A DNA stretch of 64,000 bases from Phlebotomus papatasi (Eukaryota; Arthropoda; Insecta; Diptera; Psychodidae): the NCBI RefSeq assembly GCF_024763615.1, contig NC_077222.1:41168001-41232000 (forward strand). The letters are read 5' to 3'. The notes beneath the pieces are model-generated. The model ran no database searches, was not told where the DNA came from, and was given only the letters and a program-made list of their open reading frames with translations. The position numbers were made by a program, and so were the translations under genes. Shown in pieces: positions 1 through 12,694 of this stretch (positions are counted from its first letter, which is position 1; every line of letters begins with the position of its first letter).

Positions 1-254
1 ATTGACAAGAGCATTGCTATATAGCGCTCAACATTGAGCTAAGAATGTTTTTTTTTGTTTAAATGCTGTTTCAACCAATGTATTATATAAGGTTGTTCTG
101 TTTATGAGATTTCACTCTTCTATATCCGTATGATCCGTATTATATTTTATATGTTCACAGTGCAGTGTCAATTTCTCAGCTTTTCGGAATGCTCAAATTC
201 AAGCATTTTGCAAAGTTTTATTTTACTACGCTACTTTTTATGTTTTACGATTTA

Positions 255-905
255 TTATTTACCAAGTCGGAGGTAATGGTGATTTCCCGACAACGTGAAC
301 AACAATGCACTCTACATGTTAGTGGAGAACCATAGGAAAATATAGAGAAATTCAAGTATCTCGGGGTGTTATTCACGAGTGATGGTAGATTTCACACCGA
401 ACTATCCTCGCGAATCGGTCAGGCTTCTGCAGTGATGAGGAAGCTTGGCAGAAGAGTGGTAAATAAGGCCGAGCTTATTCGTTCGGTTAAGTTATCGGTT
501 TTCAAAGCTATGTTCATTTCTATTTTCAACTATGGCCATGAGATTTGGGTAATGACCAAAAGTATAAGATCACGAGTACAAGCAAGCTGCCGAGAAGAGG
601 TACCTCCGGGCGGTTAAGGGAATCACTCATCGAGATCGAGTGAGGAATGTAGCCGTTCGTGAGGAGCTAAAAGTCGAGGAGTTGCTTCTTCGTATTGAGA
701 GATCACAACTTCGATGGTATGGTCATGTTCAGCGCATGAATTAAGAAAGATGCCCCAGAAAAGCTATGTAAGCCATTGTGAGGAGGCATCGACCTTGGGG
801 CAGACCTAGGATGGCTGAATTAAATTCAGAATCTTGCACGGGAGCGCCTTGGGATTGACCTAGAATACCTCACTAAATTGGCGAGGGAAATGCGCTAGTT
901 CTATA
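255..905 (+). pseudogene. Non-LTR retrotransposon (LINE) fragment, end of the reverse transcriptase region and beyond
   Basis: Three-frame reading gives pieces typical of the C-terminal part of a LINE ORF2: SEVMVISRQRE near 262, YLGVLFTSDGRF near 358, then YGHEIWVMTKS, followed after a frame change by RWYGHVQRM near 712 and HRPWGRPR near 790. The order (thumb region, GHV-R-M motif, basic GRPR motif) is that of non-LTR elements. The longest open piece is 83 codons at 366-617. Frameshifts near 340 and 590 and stops near 743 and 770 show it is dead. No 3' tail or target duplication was identified. The clade is not assigned. Confidence 0.75.
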
Positions 906-3765
906 TTAATGAAAGTGTCAAAATTTTTAACTTGCAGCCCCTGTATCCGGGAAAATTCTTGAGCTAGATCGAATTATATTTATGTTCTGAAAAGGCCTTG
1001 ACGTCAGCTAAAACATACTAAAGTTTCAGCTTAATCGGTAATATTGTGGTTCAAAAATAAAAATCACACTTTATAACGTATTATGTGAAATACAGTAAAA
1101 TTTTAATGAGCAACTGTCATACTATAGAGTTATTATATTGAATATAAGGCAAAAAATATAGGTTTATAACCGTTTCAGATCGATTCATGCTTGCTCTGGG
1201 GTCCCAAATTCCAAGACCTATTAATTTATGCTAAACTTGCTTACGTTCTTTACAGCTGTTTAATTTTTGACTAATTGACTAGTTCAAGGTCATTGTGATG
1301 TAAGGTAAACGCACCATATACAGGGGGTCCCGGGGTTATGCACTTCAGGTTTATGGACCTGACGGGATTATGTACACAAAATTATGCTGTTTTGCCTACC
1401 ATTTCGGGAGCTCAATTATAAAATCAATTTAGAAATAACCTCTAGAAAAGTGAGGTATCTGTGAAATAAATTTTTTCACCATTTTTGTGTTTTTGGCTCT
1501 AGAACCTACCATGAAATATTTGAGCTCTATAAACCAATTGATAAGCTAAATTACGTTATGATAAAGCTCAGTTCCTGTTCCTTATTTTATTACTATTTTT
1601 TTCTTTGAGCCCAAGCAAGAATTAAAAAACGTCTTTCCAATGCTCTCCATGATCAGAAAATTTTCTACACTTTAAATGTTTTCCTCATTGTAAAAATATG
1701 TGTCAATCAGTAATAGTACTTTTCTTTTTGTTATTTTAAGATTCTTGGAGTATAGAAACTTTTTATATTGATAGTGTAAAGTTAATTTTGTTTCTTCAGT
1801 GAAATTCTGAAGAAACGACATTAAGGAAAACCATTTCAAACAACTGGATGAAAGTCATTATACTGAACCCTTGTTGAGAACAAAAAATTCTATCAATTCT
1901 TACGACTTTGCTGTGAGTTTAATATCAATTCATATGGCAAATTACACAAATAATTTTGTAATCACCAAAACTAAACTCTATAAAATTAGACCAATGCGCT
2001 GTACTGAAAGGCACAACTTCTTCTCAATAGAAAGTTAATATTCATTTGATATTGGTGTCTCAAGACACTGAATAAGCTACAATAATGGCAAAACTTTAAT
2101 CCAAAAACCGTCATATACTGAAATCCAATGATATTTTGCATCCCTCCTGAGACACTTTTCCTACATCGCACATTTTCTCATCTAATTTTGCAATGACGCA
2201 CAGATGTTGAATACCAAATCTTAATCTACGATAACATCCTGATGGTCACAAGGAGTTAGAAGGAGATACTCTTAGGATGAGAGAACATCCACAGAGGAAG
2301 ACTTCTCCATGCCTTACACGTTCGGAAAGTCTAATAAAGATAAATTAGCATAATTTGAGTATCGTGAAAATTGACTTTGGGGATACAATTATTTGTCCAT
2401 ATTATCAACTCTATCCCCAATATCTTTCCTATTTCCCACTCTGCTAGACATTAATTTTTAGGTTATTTCACCTTTAAAAAAACTCTCATATCTCTCACTA
2501 CCATTTAATGAGAAATATTTTATGGATATAATTTTTTTTTAAGTCAGGCAAAGGAATGCATACGAAAAAAAAGAAAAAGTCCCCATTGTAGCTTTGGAGA
2601 TTAGCAACAAATTAAAATCACTTAATTAAATTCTCTTATATTCTCATCTCTTGAGTGTTTTCAACAGATTAAAATACATAATTTGATGGTGAAATATATT
2701 TTACAATGTATATTGAAATTTGCAGAAAACAAAACTATAATATGAATACAATTAAAAATTCAATATTCAGCCTCAATGGACGTGCATTTCCCACAATTTC
2801 TTTTCAGCTCAAAAAAGACGTCACTTTTTTTCTCTCTAAGAGTGAAAGAAAAATATGGAATTTTTCACCTTTATTTTGCAAAAAAAAAACTCTTCTTGAA
2901 GGCACGAGAGAGTAGATTTAAATTGCACTTGAAGAAAAACTTGTTGCAAAAAGGAAAAGAAAAGCAGCCTCTTACAATTGTAAATTTATCTTCTATTGAG
3001 ACACTGATAATTGAAGAAGAAACAATATCATTGAACTTTCAATCTAAAATGCTCTCAATATTTCAATTTATAAAGTGAAAAATAATCCCACAAACGAATC
3101 CCATGATCAGACACTGATGATGGAAATTAAGAGTGTTTCCACGGATGATATTGTATGGAAATCAGAATGTCTCACAGTATTGAGAGAGAAACGAATTCAA
3201 ATGATCAACTAAGAAAATCATTTATAGTGCAATTTTGCTTCAGTTGACATTAATGATGGATAATTACGATTTTAATATCACAAATTGCATACATAAAATA
3301 GTAATAATTTCCATGTGCAGAAGGCACGCGCGATTTTGCTGTAGAATTGCAATAATATACTACACATGGGTATTATACACCTAACATCACCTCAGCAAAA
3401 TTAGTTCATTTCGAAAGAAGGAACAACTTTGTAGCTGCTAAAACTCCAATTGTTATAAGGAAAATCGACAAATAAGTGTTCAGTGATTGCGAGGAAATTC
3501 CATCCAATTTTCATATCGTTACCATCACCTATTTTCCAATGAATTTAAGCTACATAACGAACACTTTCTCAGGAGCTAATTGGGTATTAGACAAAGCTCT
3601 CCAATTTATTTTCAGAGACACCAATATTGCGCATTTACAATTATATTGTATTTAGGGCAGTCAATTTTTCGTAAATCACATCCATATATTTTTTGTACAA
3701 TTTTCTCTATAAGAATTTTTAGTAAAGCGACATTCTTTTAGAGCAATAAATAACATTAAAAACAG
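906..3765. other. AT-rich non-coding tract
   Basis: No gene is supported here. The two overlapping frames at 2706-3078 encode only Lys/Phe/Ser-rich products from A/T-rich sequence and match no family I know. A dispersed repeat begins near 1318 (listed separately). The rest shows no structure I can name. Confidence 0.5.
1318..1520 (+). repeat. Dispersed repeat, copy 1 (TACAGGGGGTCCCGGG end)
   Basis: It starts with TACAGGGGGTCCCGGGGTTA and contains a TTTTGCCTACCA block about 80 bases in. The reverse complement of 22555-22806 shows the same end and the same block at similar spacing. Only one end is recognisable and no target duplication was found. Element type unknown. Confidence 0.5.
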
Positions 3766-4110
3766 GGATGGCAAAGCGTTCCAGGCTTTGCGAAATGTTC
3801 GAATTCGAACTCGTAACTTAGATGCTATACCTCAAAAGTACTTTCGCATCATTTACAGCTGGCTGTCAATCGATTTAAACCGATTCACAAATCATTCAAA
3901 AGATCCACCAAAATAGTTTTAAGAGTAATAGAATTGTTTTTCGTACGAAAACTATTAATCGGTTCATAACCAGGTCATTACCGGATCGAAACCGTTTAGA
4001 ACCAATTTATAAGTTATTCAAAACATTGCCCAAAATACACCTCAGGACGACGCGTTCTCTCGTTTTCACGACTGTATAACATAAGTGATCTGTCACATTT
4101 TTTTGTAAGA
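3766..4110 (+). repeat. Dispersed repeat family R1, 5' part
   Basis: It begins GGGATGGCAAAGCG and has a small hairpin (GCAAAGCG ... GGCTTTGCG), then TCGAACTCGTAACTTA and repeated CCGATT/CCGGTT blocks. The same order is seen at 22839-23150 and, split by an insertion, at 18075-18620. Other parts of the family lie at 35210-35350, 42400-42720, 45880-46290, 53935-54430 and 55860-56130. No coding sequence. Confidence 0.6.
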
Positions 4111-4374
4111 CTTTTCCAACTGTGAAGCTTCTATAATACAATTTTAATTCAAATTATAATCAAAATTTGACGATATCTGTAATAATGCAGTCTAAAAAGA
4201 ATAAATATTAAAATACAAAAAATCTTCATTGATTATTCGAAGATTGTATCCATAATTAAGTTGCTTGGGCGAAGTTACGCTCAAAGTGGCCGAAATTTAG
4301 AACATTTAACTTAGTGAGCTCTTTTTCATTTTTGAGGTTTTAGCATTCAAAACCGGCTTCAAACGTGAGGCATA

Positions 4375-4505
4375 TGTCCTAGACACACTTACGAATTAAG
4401 CCGAGAGACGACTTAGTAGAAAATGATGGAAATGCATTTTAACCATTATTTCTAATATAATTACGCTAAGCCGTCTCTCGGATTATCCTCATGTCTGTCA
4501 AGGCC
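4375..4505 (-). mobile_element. Hairpin-built MITE (family M1), 131 bp, TA-flanked
   Basis: Lies between TA dinucleotides at 4373-4374 and 4506-4507. Both ends carry a block of the type AAGCCGAGAGACGGCTT, itself a stem-loop, and the two blocks are inverted to each other. The outer end is TCCTAGACACACTTACG. The same element occurs at 51115-51251 and 55529-55661, with derivatives near 25597 and 30187. Non-autonomous; no coding capacity. Confidence 0.7.
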
Positions 4506-4518
4506 TATACGCCCGGTA

Positions 4519-4792
4519 CACTCGACTCTTCGTTATCCGGATGACTGGGAGACAAAATCACATTTAGGTTTTTTGAATGATCAACGGTTTTTCTATTTTG
4601 TGCTGAGTGAATTTATTTTCTGTCTGACAAAGAACAAGAGAATTTTCTTCATGGTGTGCTTATGTTTTATTTTTTATTACAATTATGTATTAAAAACTTC
4701 GATACAATGATAATAATACTTTAGTTCACTCTGGAGAAACTTCATGTTTAGTCACCCGGATAACGAAGTGCCGGATAACGAAGAGCTGAGTG
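4519..4792. mobile_element. Tigger/pogo-type MITE, 274 bp, TA-flanked
   Basis: TA at 4517-4518 and 4793-4794 flank inverted ends. The left end is CACTCGACTCTTCGTTATCC and the right end, reverse complemented, is CACTCAGCTCTTCGTTATCC. The right end has a second internal TTCGTTATCCGG. TIRs with repeated CGTTATCCGG next to a TA duplication are characteristic of Tigger/pogo elements (family knowledge). The interior is AT-rich and non-coding. Confidence 0.75.
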
Positions 4793-4867
4793 TACTCGCT
4801 AAGAGGGTTTTGTGAATGACTGAGAATGAGTCAGAGGTGTTTTCAGACCAGTGCTTCTGATTCTGAC

Positions 4868-5050
4868 AACACTGTATTGAGTATACGACTTTTGAGATTT
4901 AAAATCTCTACAACTTTGAAAATAATTATCTTTGAAGTATAATATTCACCAGGAAGGTAGAGGGTATAAAGAAGTATCCAAAAAGCGAATAAAACGATTT
5001 TAGTAAAAATCCAGTTGTTCGACTTATATTCTAAGGCGTCGAAATGATTG
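4868..5050 (-). repeat. Dispersed repeat, copy on minus strand (pair with 7927-8105)
   Basis: Its reverse complement (GAATATAAGTCGAACAACT and following, then CGCTTTTTGGATACTTCTT) aligns by eye with 7927-8105 on the plus strand through most of 180 bp. No open frame, TIR or target duplication was seen. Confidence 0.55.
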
Positions 5051-7926
5051 TTATCGAAAACAAAAAGAAAGGCGCTTTTAAAAATTTTTACACAAGAAAA
5101 AATGTCAATTTACACAGAACAGAGAGATAAAAATTGCTAAAAATATTAGGTAGATTAGAAAATTTTTGAAATTCATTAGAACAATTGTACGGGAAATTTG
5201 AAGATACAAAATTTATATTTTAGAATTTATTTTATAAATTATAGTGAGAAGAAAAAATCTAAAGCTATCAAACACGCGTTTTCACAGTCACTATATTTAA
5301 AGATTAAAAGATTACAAACACTATTTATTTATATAATGTACCTTTCAAGGAAAAGAATTTGTTACAGAAAATTTAAATTTGGAAAGGGAATCAAGGAAAA
5401 TATTATCAAAATTCATACGATATCAAATTTTCCGTGAAAAATTTTGCACTTTGTATAACATTCCGCCAACTTAGAAAAGTATAACAAAGTGTATGGCTAC
5501 CGTTTTTGGGATATTTTTCCCAAATTACTGAACTGACAGTTTCCTGGCAGATATTTGTACGAGTATATCAATTGCGTAAAAATAAATTAACCAAAATCGT
5601 CTAGTTTATATATGATGTATTACATCATGGTCACTAATAGACTAATATTATTTAATGGAATTTTCTTTTAACATTATTGCTAATGATTATTTTTAATTCT
5701 GGCTGACCAAATGATTTTTCAAGTTTTCCTTGGGATATTTTAGCCCTTGTAGTGCAAATTCAAAGACACTGATCGTTATGGCAGACTGTTAATGTGTTAA
5801 GATTCTTCGTATATGGAGAAATCTTATAGTGGAGATTTCAAAGATAAGCACAGGTGTTACAAATTATTATGACTCTGATATAAAATTGAATCTCATTTTA
5901 ATCAATTGCATCCAAAGCATCATATTATAATCCAACATACTTTGCACACAACATAACACCCTTGCTGTGAATGATTCAATTAAATGTAATGTCTGTTTTT
6001 GATTTAAACATGACAAAATATCGTGAAAATTATCACGTTCAACAGGTTGTTTCAGCATCACACAGGTTACAATGTTGCTTTTCACAAATCAATCTCCATC
6101 ATCTTCCGCACTTTTCCATTTGCAACAAATACACCATGCCATACATCAATATTTCAATCGCACATTCCAACCAATCGTACATTATCCACCATATGCAATT
6201 GAAAATTGATTGGACCTGAGTTTTTCAAATTGAAATTTCTTTTCTACTATTTTCTTGTACAAATAATAAGAAAAGTGCAAAATAAAAATCATTGAGATTT
6301 CTTGGCAAACTAAAAATGCCACAAATGTAGAGCAACTTGCAACATATCCTTTCATATATACCAAAAATAAAACAATAACATATCACCTTCTCAAGAAGCT
6401 CATACAGAGACCCTCCGGAATAAATCATTGAGTGAACTTTCTCAGACGATATTTCCTGTGCAATCCACCCACATTTTTGGCATTTCTGAATTAACCACAT
6501 ACCACGTAGGCAGTCACCAAATAAATCATTGAAAAATCTCGTTTCAGATACAAAAAGATTCCTATACTAACTTAATTATTATGCTTCCGAAATACCTAAA
6601 TGAATTATTACACCTTACTCGCGTCTTACTCTATATAAGATATTGCAAGAAAATGTTTCTCTCTCTTACACTTCGAAAAGCTCATCCAAAAAATTCCCGG
6701 AAAGAGGATCAAGGCTAAGTAAAAACGCGAAAGACAGTCAAAAAACCAATTGTGCAATTAAAAATAGATTTACACTAATTCGTAGTACATTTCACTTCAA
6801 ACACCCGCCAAAATGTGGTTCAATTAGAAAAGTGATCAGACTCAACGGACAAGGTTAATTGTTGTTAGAAAACCTCAAGATTATCCATTTAGATTGATCG
6901 ATACAGCTCTACCAACTCCCACAATTTTAGCCCCAAAAAAAGTATTCCAAAAAGAAAATTTCATAATTGATTTATACTTTCCTCCCCAGCAAGAAAGGAA
7001 TGCTCTACAAACCCAGAAGGTGGTCCAAATAAAAACTAACCAAATACAGTACTCTAATATTTCCCTGTCCAAATTTCATGTACACATCTTGTCTCAATCA
7101 AGGATTAACTACTTTGTCGTGGCAAAAATCTTTATACACTGCCCACCGCCCTCCACATCAACTTCCCATCAGATTATTTCATGTGTAACATTCGTGCATA
7201 AAATATAATTAAGAACAACCTTGGGGCAATATTCAAGTGAACTCCTTCTGCAGCTTAAAAGACAAAAACCACAGACTTTATCATTTAACTAAATTGAGAC
7301 AAATTACCCACAACATTGCACAATTCAAGACATAAAATTTCCATTTCTTTTATTATTTGTTTACATTGTGCAGACAGATGAAAAAGCTTCGAAGAAAATG
7401 AAAAATAGCGTTCCGGTACGAAAAACTCATCAAAAAATATCCACAAACATTGCAATTTTACCTTGTATAAGAAATAATTTTATAATTTTATGGACCTCTC
7501 TACTAACCTTCTTTTTCATTCAACATGCTCAATTATCACTTTACTCCGATCATAACGTAAAAAAAGTGAACATAATTTGAAAAGAAAAGTCCCATAAATG
7601 TTTAATAAAATTCACATAATTTGATATTTAGAGAGATTGAGATAAGGTTGAGGAAATATCAATAAATGTCACAAATTTCCCCTTTTAGTGATGCACATTA
7701 AAATTAACTATTTCCTATTGAAAGCTAATAAAATTAACTGATAATTGTACATAATTATAACATATTTTCTCTACTGACTTTGGATTATTATTTAACAATT
7801 ATGCATCTTGCTTTTTTTTGCGCAGCACTACGCCTGGAGAAGTTTTAGCAATAGAGTTGAAATCAAATTGTTTTTGAATAGATATAAATATTTATAATTT
7901 TTTTTAAGTCATGGAAGAAGAGGATC
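5051..7926. other. AT-rich non-coding tract
   Basis: Several 60-104-codon open frames overlap on both strands between 5200 and 7600. None has a domain, a consistent frame or splice context, and I treat all as chance frames in AT-rich DNA. No repeat boundaries were recognised. Confidence 0.5.
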
Positions 7927-8105
7927 ATATCGACTTGTCAGAATATAAGTCGGATAAGTCGATTTTTTGTAAAATTCGTTTTTCTCGCTTTTCGGGTACT
8001 TCTTGACATATTCTATCTTCCCTGTGAAGATTATACTGGAAAGTTAATTATTCCCAAAAATATAGGGGCTTCAAATCTTAAAAATCCTATGCTGAGCATG
8101 TAAAA
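7927..8105 (+). repeat. Dispersed repeat, plus-strand copy (pair with 4868-5050)
   Basis: Contains ATATAAGTCGGATAAGTCGA and CGCTTTTCGGGTACTTCTTG, the counterparts of the inverted copy at 4868-5050. Non-coding. Confidence 0.55.
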
Positions 8106-8696
8106 TCTCTGCTTGAAATCGCTGTCATGTAAAGTTGGAAATACGCGAGTTATTCGTTTTATATTCTGAGCCGTCGATATGTGGAGTTCAGCATGAAAAA
8201 TGAACATATCCTAACCTCCAGATATTATTCCAACAGCTATTATTTTTCTCAATTTTCGGTGATTTCGTATATAATTAAGAAATGCTTGAGTACAACCCAA
8301 AACATTTTATTTTGTAAGCATCGCTCCTTCGCTATTATATGGACACAACTCTAGCCACAAGTGTACTTTTGTAAAAATAGTTTAAAAGTCTATCACTGTC
8401 GATTTTTATTGAAAAAAAAAGAAAGAATAGCTTTAAAACGGAAAAAAGAAACAATCCGCTCAATAAAAGGAAACCTGTAGCTAGAGTTGCGACCCTGTAA
8501 TACAGAATGAGTGACATAATTCTAGCAAACGTTAGTATAACCTAGATCTAATCCAGATGTGTGCAAGAACCGTTGAAACCGAATAAACGTCAAAAAAAGT
8601 TTGTTTTGGTAGCGTTTTGAGTGTCAATCCGAGTTGGGTCTGTCCCCTTAAAATATACTACATAATCGAAGAATTTTTTGCATTGTTCAGAACTTT

Positions 8697-9459
8697 CACT
8701 GAGAGAAGGTCTTTAAATAAATGAGTGTTGAAACAACTCCGGAATGAGACTTGATTATACACTCAATCACTACATAGAGTGTTGAATCAAAGGTCATTTT
8801 TATTAATTAAGTATTGTGACCGTTGTGACAAGCCGCACTAAGGCTTGGCTAAACTTCCATGATGCTTGATGCACATGAATGTTGATATACGCTTCATTAT
8901 TTCTATGATGAGGCTAATGCCAACGCTTAAATAAGTGTTTATCGAGTGTTCCATATACACTTGTGAGTGTTTATGGAACACTTTTGTAGTAAGTGATCCA
9001 TGAACACTCTTGAGCGTTCCATGAATACCTCACTAAAGCAAGTTCATCAATTTCATTGTCAAATTTCATCTCGGATGAAGTACACATTTGCATAAATGTT
9101 TTCAATGTAAGATTATACTTCACTCGAGATGATTTTCGTATGAGAGGTTCATAAAGAATATGTATTAAATTCCCTAGAGGTACAACCAGTGCTTCTCGAT
9201 CTCGTTTCCATGACAAAGTATCATAACATCAAAAATCATTAAAAATGTGCTATAGGAAACATAATTTCCTAGATAAGGCTTTTATATACACTCAATAAGG
9301 CCTCACACTTGATGAGGCTTGAATTTAACCTTACGAGTGTGTTAACAAGTCTCAAGCATAATACCAAGCCTTATCTGAGGGTTGGTTGATTCGAGTGATG
9401 TATTTTAGTTGTGACAACATTAAGTTCGTGTTATAGTAACACAGGACCTTTTCTCAGTG
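8697..9459. mobile_element. TIR element, 763 bp, CACTGAG ends
   Basis: Left end CACTGAGAGAAGGTCTT and right end AGGACCTTTTCTCAGTG are inverted to each other with few mismatches. The interior repeats a GAGTGTT/GGAACAC theme, including a hairpin around 8944-8982 (GTGTTCCAT ... ATGGAACAC). No transposase was seen. The target duplication is unclear, so the superfamily is left open. A lone CTCAGTG end also occurs near 9856-9864. Confidence 0.55.
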
Positions 9460-10580
9460 TTCAATAAACTAGAAATCTCACAATTTTGATCCCAACATAA
9501 ATTGTGTAAATATTTTAAAATTACACGAATATGTACTTAATAAATCGTGTAATTTAAAAATGTGTAATATTAATATTGTGTAATGTGAATTTGTGTAATT
9601 TGGAACATCTGACGCAAATCTCGAGATTTTCTATAATCCGAGATAGTTTCCGGAATCATCGGGACACACGGGAAATATTATAGAAACTTCAAGAAACTAT
9701 GAGAAGCTAAGAACCCTTAGTAACCCGGGAATCTTTTCTGAAACTGGAAAATCCTCCTAAATTCGGGAAATTCGAGAGATTATAGAAATCCGTCGGGGTT
9801 TTAGCTAACACTTGTAAGTATTTTTAGCGGCTCTGCGGTACAAAATTTTCATTTCTCAGTGTTTTTATCCTATGCTTTTTTAGCCGTTTGGCACAATTGT
9901 GTATATTGCACACAATAATTACACATTTTGTGTAAAATTACAATGAAAATCAGTTAAACTGCCAATTATTTTTTACTTTACTTTTATTATTTTTTTACAT
10001 GAAGCTTAATTTCGGCTATCTAGTTTACTTGAATTTGTATATTGTATATTTATTGTTTTACAAATTCATCTGGAAGAAAATCAACTCATTTTTTTATGTA
10101 ATATCCAAAAATAAGGCACAGTTAATTAAAATTACTAATTGTACCCTTTTTGTTATTGCAAAAACATTATTTGGTATACAATTGGTACAATTTTCCCAGT
10201 CGTATAGCTAAAACCATGCATTGATTTCATGCATTTTACAACACTGACCAAATTTCCATATTCGTATATTCCTACATTAGTATTACATCCATACATATTT
10301 TATAGACTGAAAAGCGGACGAGATTAATCGAGTGTGCAAATGAGATGCAACCACAAGTGCTGATTAGTGCTTTAATCATTATCTTCCTCCCTATATGCAG
10401 GTGAATTGAATCCCATCAGTTTCCACTGTGAGAGATGAATTCATTTGAGAATAAATACAAGCTAAAATGATTGCACACGTCGAATTTCACTTTCAATCAC
10501 TTCCACATTGAAATTGTTGGGTGTAATGGCTATTTCCTTAGGAGTAAAATTTTCTATAATCATCATTTCCGAGTTCAAGG
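9460..10580. other. AT-rich tract with repeated GTGTAAT words
   Basis: Between about 9500 and 9950 the word TGTGTAAT and its complement recur many times, giving weak local inverted repeats. The 70-codon frame at 9999-10211 has no recognisable product. Nothing else is supported. Confidence 0.4.
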
Positions 10581-10653
10581 TAGGGGAAGTGCTTATAATT
10601 TTGGACAGTCTGCATATAAGCATCGATATCCTAAGTTTGAAGTGCCATATTAG

Positions 10654-12495
10654 GTGAGATTCTTAAAAATCTCACCTACTATAATCCTAACAAAATTTCA
10701 TGTCGTCCGATCGAGCTCAAATTTGGCCAAAACGTGTTTCAGCACTTCCTGATCACGAATATATATGTGGCTAATTTACGTTCCCGGCCGGCCGGCCGGC
10801 TGGCCGGCCGGCCGGCCGGCCGGCCGCTCTTTGGAGCTTAATAGCTCCTAAACTAAAAAAGATATCGACTTGCGGTTTTCGGCAAAGGTTATATATCGGG
10901 TGAAAATTGCAACTTGGTGCATTGACCCCCCACCCCCCACCCCTCCTTCCCCCATTTTGAAGACCCCCCTTTTTTTGCTTTCTCAATAGCTCCGCCCCTA
11001 TGGCATCTAGCGGGCTCAAATTTTAGTATGTTATAGCTGGGCCTTAGAGCTTTCCATCAATACCAAACTTAAGGTCCCCCGACCCCCCTGACCCGAGCTA
11101 TAAGGGTCCAAAAAAAATTTCTTAAAATGGCCATAACTCCGGTTCTAATTGTCATAATTTAAAAAGTGAGGGCTTTTTGGAAAGCTCTCGTGAAATGCCA
11201 CTTCCCCTTCTAACATCGCAAGTTCATAAAACCACCGCTAGGGCCGCTATTATTAAAAAGAAAATTTTTAAATCTTATAAGTTAAATAACTCAAAAATTC
11301 CATTGTGCATCGGGCTGAAATTTTAGTATGTTGTAGCCGTTGATTATACCTATCAAACAAAAAAAACCTTAAGTCGATCTAAAACCCCTGACCCGAGCTA
11401 TAAGGGGTCAAAGTTCGAACATTGACCGGCCTCTATCTCCGGTTCTAACTAACATAGCGACCTAAATTTTACGTTTTTGGTTTCGTCTCGATGAGCACTT
11501 TCAGATGGAAGTTCAAAAAGTCACCACAGGTGGCGCTGTGATAGCGTCAAAATTCATCGAAATTCAAAGTCACTTTTCTAAAAAACGGCATTGTGCAAGT
11601 TAATGAAATTTCAGTATGTTGTAGTCCAGTCTAGGACGTTTCCAAAATGGTGCAAATGTGCGCTGTGGTTAAAACAGAACCGGAGATATGAGGGGTCAAA
11701 GTTCACAAAATTCAAAAAATCATATCTCCGGTTCTATGTGATCGATTTTGATGAATGAGGGCTTATACGAAAGATCTCACCAAATGCTACAACTTTCTAG
11801 AATATTTGAACTTCGTGGGACCAACACCAGGGGCGCCACAGTCGAAAAACCAATTTCAATATCACATAACCTCAATTATCTCGACTATCGCTGAACGGAT
11901 TTTGATGATTACTTCGACATAATTGTAGAGGACATTTGTCTCTACATTTCGTTCATACATCATTTTCCGCTCAGACTACGCTATCACTCCGATTTTGCCG
12001 TTTAAGTGTGAAAATATTGATTTTTCCCATAATAACGCTTTGAAATCACTCAGATGCCAATTTGATTGCCTCTACTCCACAAAGACACTTAAAATATGGT
12101 TTTAAATGGAAAGTCCCACAAAATACAACAATTCTTTGATATAGTTAAAGTTCAACAAATGACTACTTGGGGCACTCTGGATGAAAAAACGAGTTAAGAA
12201 ACAAAAAACCTCGCTTATCTTGGCTTCTGAGTAATCGATGAGATCATGTTCTATGGAAAAATTATAGAGTACATTCTGGTCTACATTTCACCCATATATC
12301 ACTTTTCTGTCACTCCATCCAAATCTTTGATATTTTGGTTTAAATACAAAATTTGTATAATTTCACGAATTTGATTCAAGATAACTGAATGGCGACTCAC
12401 AATTTCAGCTCTAAATCGAATTTGCATGCACTCCGAGTTAGCTCACGTTAAGAATCTCACCTATATAAGCCGGTTAGGATTATCTGTCCCTTTTC
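10654..12495. mobile_element. Nested modular repeat element, copy 1 (about 1.84 kb)
   Basis: Inserted into the pogo relic, whose uninterrupted sister is at 56265-57332. The left edge is a perfect small hairpin (AGGTGAGATT ... AATCTCACCT) and the right edge carries the inverse, TTAAGAATCTCACCT, then GGTTAGGATTATC. The interior is a run of degenerate modules of about 290-300 bp. The phrase TTTAGTATGTT or a variant recurs at about 11021, 11321 and 11609. The phrase CTCCGGTTCTA recurs at about 11139, 11439 and 11728. No open frame of note; class unknown. Confidence 0.7.
10786..10827. repeat. (GGCC)n simple repeat inside the modular element
   Basis: About ten GGCC units with one GGCT interruption, pure G+C in a strongly AT-rich setting. 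A shorter run of the same repeat sits at the same place in the second copy (59346-59359), so it belongs to the element. Confidence 0.85.
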
Positions 12496-12694
12496 AATAT
12501 TAATTGACTTTTCTTGTTACTCTCTTTTCAGAAGGATTGTTTAGAAACTTGGCAAGCTATTTATCATCTCATTTTTACTAAAATTAGTTTTAATACGTTT
12601 AAAAATGAATTGATATGTAGAGGTGAATTTGACTCTTATTTTGGACAACTTGGTTATTAATTTTTACAACTTGTCTGTAAATTTGGACAGATAA

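Noticed and set aside
9500..9950. CRISPR-like or satellite array from repeated GTGTAAT words
   Set aside because: Words are short, irregularly spaced and in both orientations; it fits a decayed AT-rich repeat.
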